NCBI GenBank assembly: GCA_965214055.1
Contig: OZ243931.1
Coordinates: 1,612,001-1,676,000 of the forward strand
Origin: WTGA01 sp965214055
GTDB taxonomy: Bacteria; Pseudomonadota; Gammaproteobacteria; Arenicellales; Poriferihabitantaceae
Direction of reading: 5' to 3'
DNA: 64,000 bases
The notes below the pieces were generated by a model, which had not been told where the DNA came from, did not search any database, and saw only the letters and a program-made list of their open reading frames with translations. Made by a program: the position numbers and the translations under genes. Shown here one piece after another: positions 62,989 to 64,000 of the stretch; within the stretch, counting starts at the first letter, position 1, and every line of letters begins with the position of its first letter.

Positions 62989-63804
62989 TCACCGGGGGGC
63001 GGTGCGCGGTTCAACCTCTTTCCTTCTGGTTTGGGACAGCGAATAGCCTTGCACAAAATCCATCAGGCTTCGAATGCCGGGTTCGTAATCATACTCCCCA
63101 GCTGGCCAGACGTAACCCAGGTGGGACAGTTGTTCGAGTTTTTCCATGAGCCGTTCATTCGTGACCGGTTCATCGCCTGCCATTCCCTTTTCAATTGCTT
63201 GATCCAGTTCGCTTCCATGCAGGACGGGTTCCTCGCACTGGATAAAGGCGTCCGCAACGCTCTCGGCGATGGACAGCAACCCCATTCTTTTTATCTCATT
63301 GAACCGGATCCGGTACATGGCGTTTCGCTTTCGGATGACCTCTTCCTCCACCGCTTTGACGATCTCCGTAGTGATCATTGTCTCTCCGGTTTGGTCTAAC
63401 CTTCGAGCCAGACAATCGCTCCAGACCTGGGTGAAAAAGGGGTAGCAGTGGGTTTGTTGCACGATGTTCTCAAGGACACCGGGGGCAAAGGTGATACCGA
63501 CCTCCTGCAATGGAACGTTGATTTCCTGACTGGCCTCTTTCGGTGACAGGCGCCCCAAAGGAGCGAGTTCACTGCGGTCCCAGAACGAGGCATTGGCTTT
63601 TCCCAATGTGGCGCTGAGGTTTGGTGTGCCGGCCAGCACCAGCAGGAATGGGTAGCCCTTTCCACGTACCTCCTGGCTGGCATTGAGCAAGTCCTCTCCC
63701 ATCTGCGGGTCCAGTCGGTGCGCTTCGTCAACAATCAGAATCAGCGGTTGATGTTGACACCGCTCCTGTAGCAGGTCACCGAGGGTCAGGGTTCGTCTGG
63801 ACAA
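62989..63804 (-). CDS. AAA ATPase, C-terminal part (frameshifted from its N-terminus)
   Basis: This open frame gives about 271 residues with Walker B LILIVDEAHRLDP, the LVLAGTP sensor region and a helical C-terminus including RIRFNEIKRMGLLSIAESV. No Walker A lies in this frame. Directly upstream, another frame encodes the missing piece, so the gene is broken by one frameshift near 63830 (see next entry). Family members of this AAA group move with mobile or defence cassettes, but function here is unknown. Confidence 0.7.
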   Translation of the reverse strand: MSRRTLTLGDLLQERCQHQPLILIVDEAHRLDPQMGEDLLNASQEVRGKGYPFLLVLAGTPNLSATLGKANASFWDRSELAPLGRLSPKEASQEINVPLQEVGITFAPGVLENIVQQTHCYPFFTQVWSDCLARRLDQTGETMITTEIVKAVEEEVIRKRNAMYRIRFNEIKRMGLLSIAESVADAFIQCEEPVLHGSELDQAIEKGMAGDEPVTNERLMEKLEQLSHLGYVWPAGEYDYEPGIRSLMDFVQGYSLSQTRRKEVEPRTAPR

Positions 63805-64000
63805 ATCAATTTGCGTATCGGCTTTTGCATACCGAAATTAAACGAAAAACTCGCCGATTGGATCTTGCTCCGAAGCGCTGCATAGTCCCCAACAAGAAGA
63901 TCAACCAGCTTTCTCGGATTTGCCAGTGCTCCCGGTGTTGCCCATACAACGCCCAGGCCTGCTCCTTCCTTTTGGCGTGTCTTCGTTTGCAGATAACGCA
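63786..64000 (-). pseudogene. 5' fragment of the same AAA ATPase, in another frame, cut by window edge
   Basis: From base 64000 leftward, a frame reads GLGVVWATPGALANPRKLV, then LLVGDYAALRSKIQSASFSF and ends NFGMQKP... before a stop at 63788-63786. Restoring one A in the AAAA run near 63828 joins it to the next frame as MQKADTQIDLSRRTLTLGDL, so it is clearly one gene with a single-base lesion at a homopolymer. It may be a true pseudogene or a sequencing error. Confidence 0.6.

Overview
The window looks like a chromosomal segment of a gammaproteobacterium, probably marine or otherwise exposed to methylated amines. The evidence is gene order and gene type: def-fmt-rsmB-trkA-trkH, smg-topA, hisB-hisH-hisA-hisF-hisI running into tatABC, rpmB-rpmG, leuS-lptE-holA and dnaG-rpoD are all gammaproteobacterial arrangements, alongside LPS genes (msbA, lpxK, kdsB), tolC and a lysidine-type tRNA-Ile. 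G+C is moderately high by eye. I cannot name a genus.

Layout. 1-5.3 kb: the start of an MttB-family (trimethylamine/betaine) methyltransferase, divergent from a complete PotABCD-type ABC importer. 5.3-8.8 kb: msbA-lpxK-kdsB, with overlapping genes. 8.8-10.1 kb: a decayed mug DNA glycosylase and a TumE/TumA-type toxin-antitoxin pair. 10.4-18.2 kb: def-fmt-rsmB-trkA-trkH, convergent with tolC and an isoaspartate-methyltransferase-like gene. 18.4-22.1 kb: ilvA, an unknown small gene, an Sfp-type phosphopantetheinyl transferase and a DegT-type aminotransferase. 22.2-25.1 kb: topA and smg. 25.7-30.8 kb: histidine biosynthesis (no hisE) and tatABC, where TatB carries a lysine/alanine repeat tail. 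30.9-36.5 kb: bpt-aat, tsaD, plsY, folB-folK, a cytochrome b561 and rpmB-rpmG. 36.5-41.3 kb: a rhodanese, a MarR-ABM-cytochrome b561 unit behind a perfect palindrome, a betaine-homocysteine methyltransferase and an HDAC-like amidohydrolase. 41.3-55.1 kb: fabD-like, folD, cytochrome c4, engB, proA, holA-lptE-leuS, a DUF6693-like membrane protein, dnaG and rpoD. 55.2-58.7 kb: tRNA-Ile(CAU), then a more A+T-rich accessory island with an AAA/DUF4143 ATPase, palindromic repeats, a Zn-finger/winged-helix/NDT-TIR-like protein and an AbiEi-like regulator. 58.7-62.8 kb: a second PotDABC-type importer. 63-64 kb: an AAA ATPase broken by a frameshift and running off the window.

The genes fit a picture of a betaine/methylamine- and polyamine-using cell: two Pot-type importers, MttB and betaine-homocysteine methyltransferase could together scavenge quaternary amines and pass methyl groups to methionine and folate metabolism (inference; folD is also here). 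The best candidate for something undescribed is the AbiEi-like regulator next to the Zn-finger/NDT-TIR-like protein in the island behind the tRNA, where the usual AbiEii toxin is absent.
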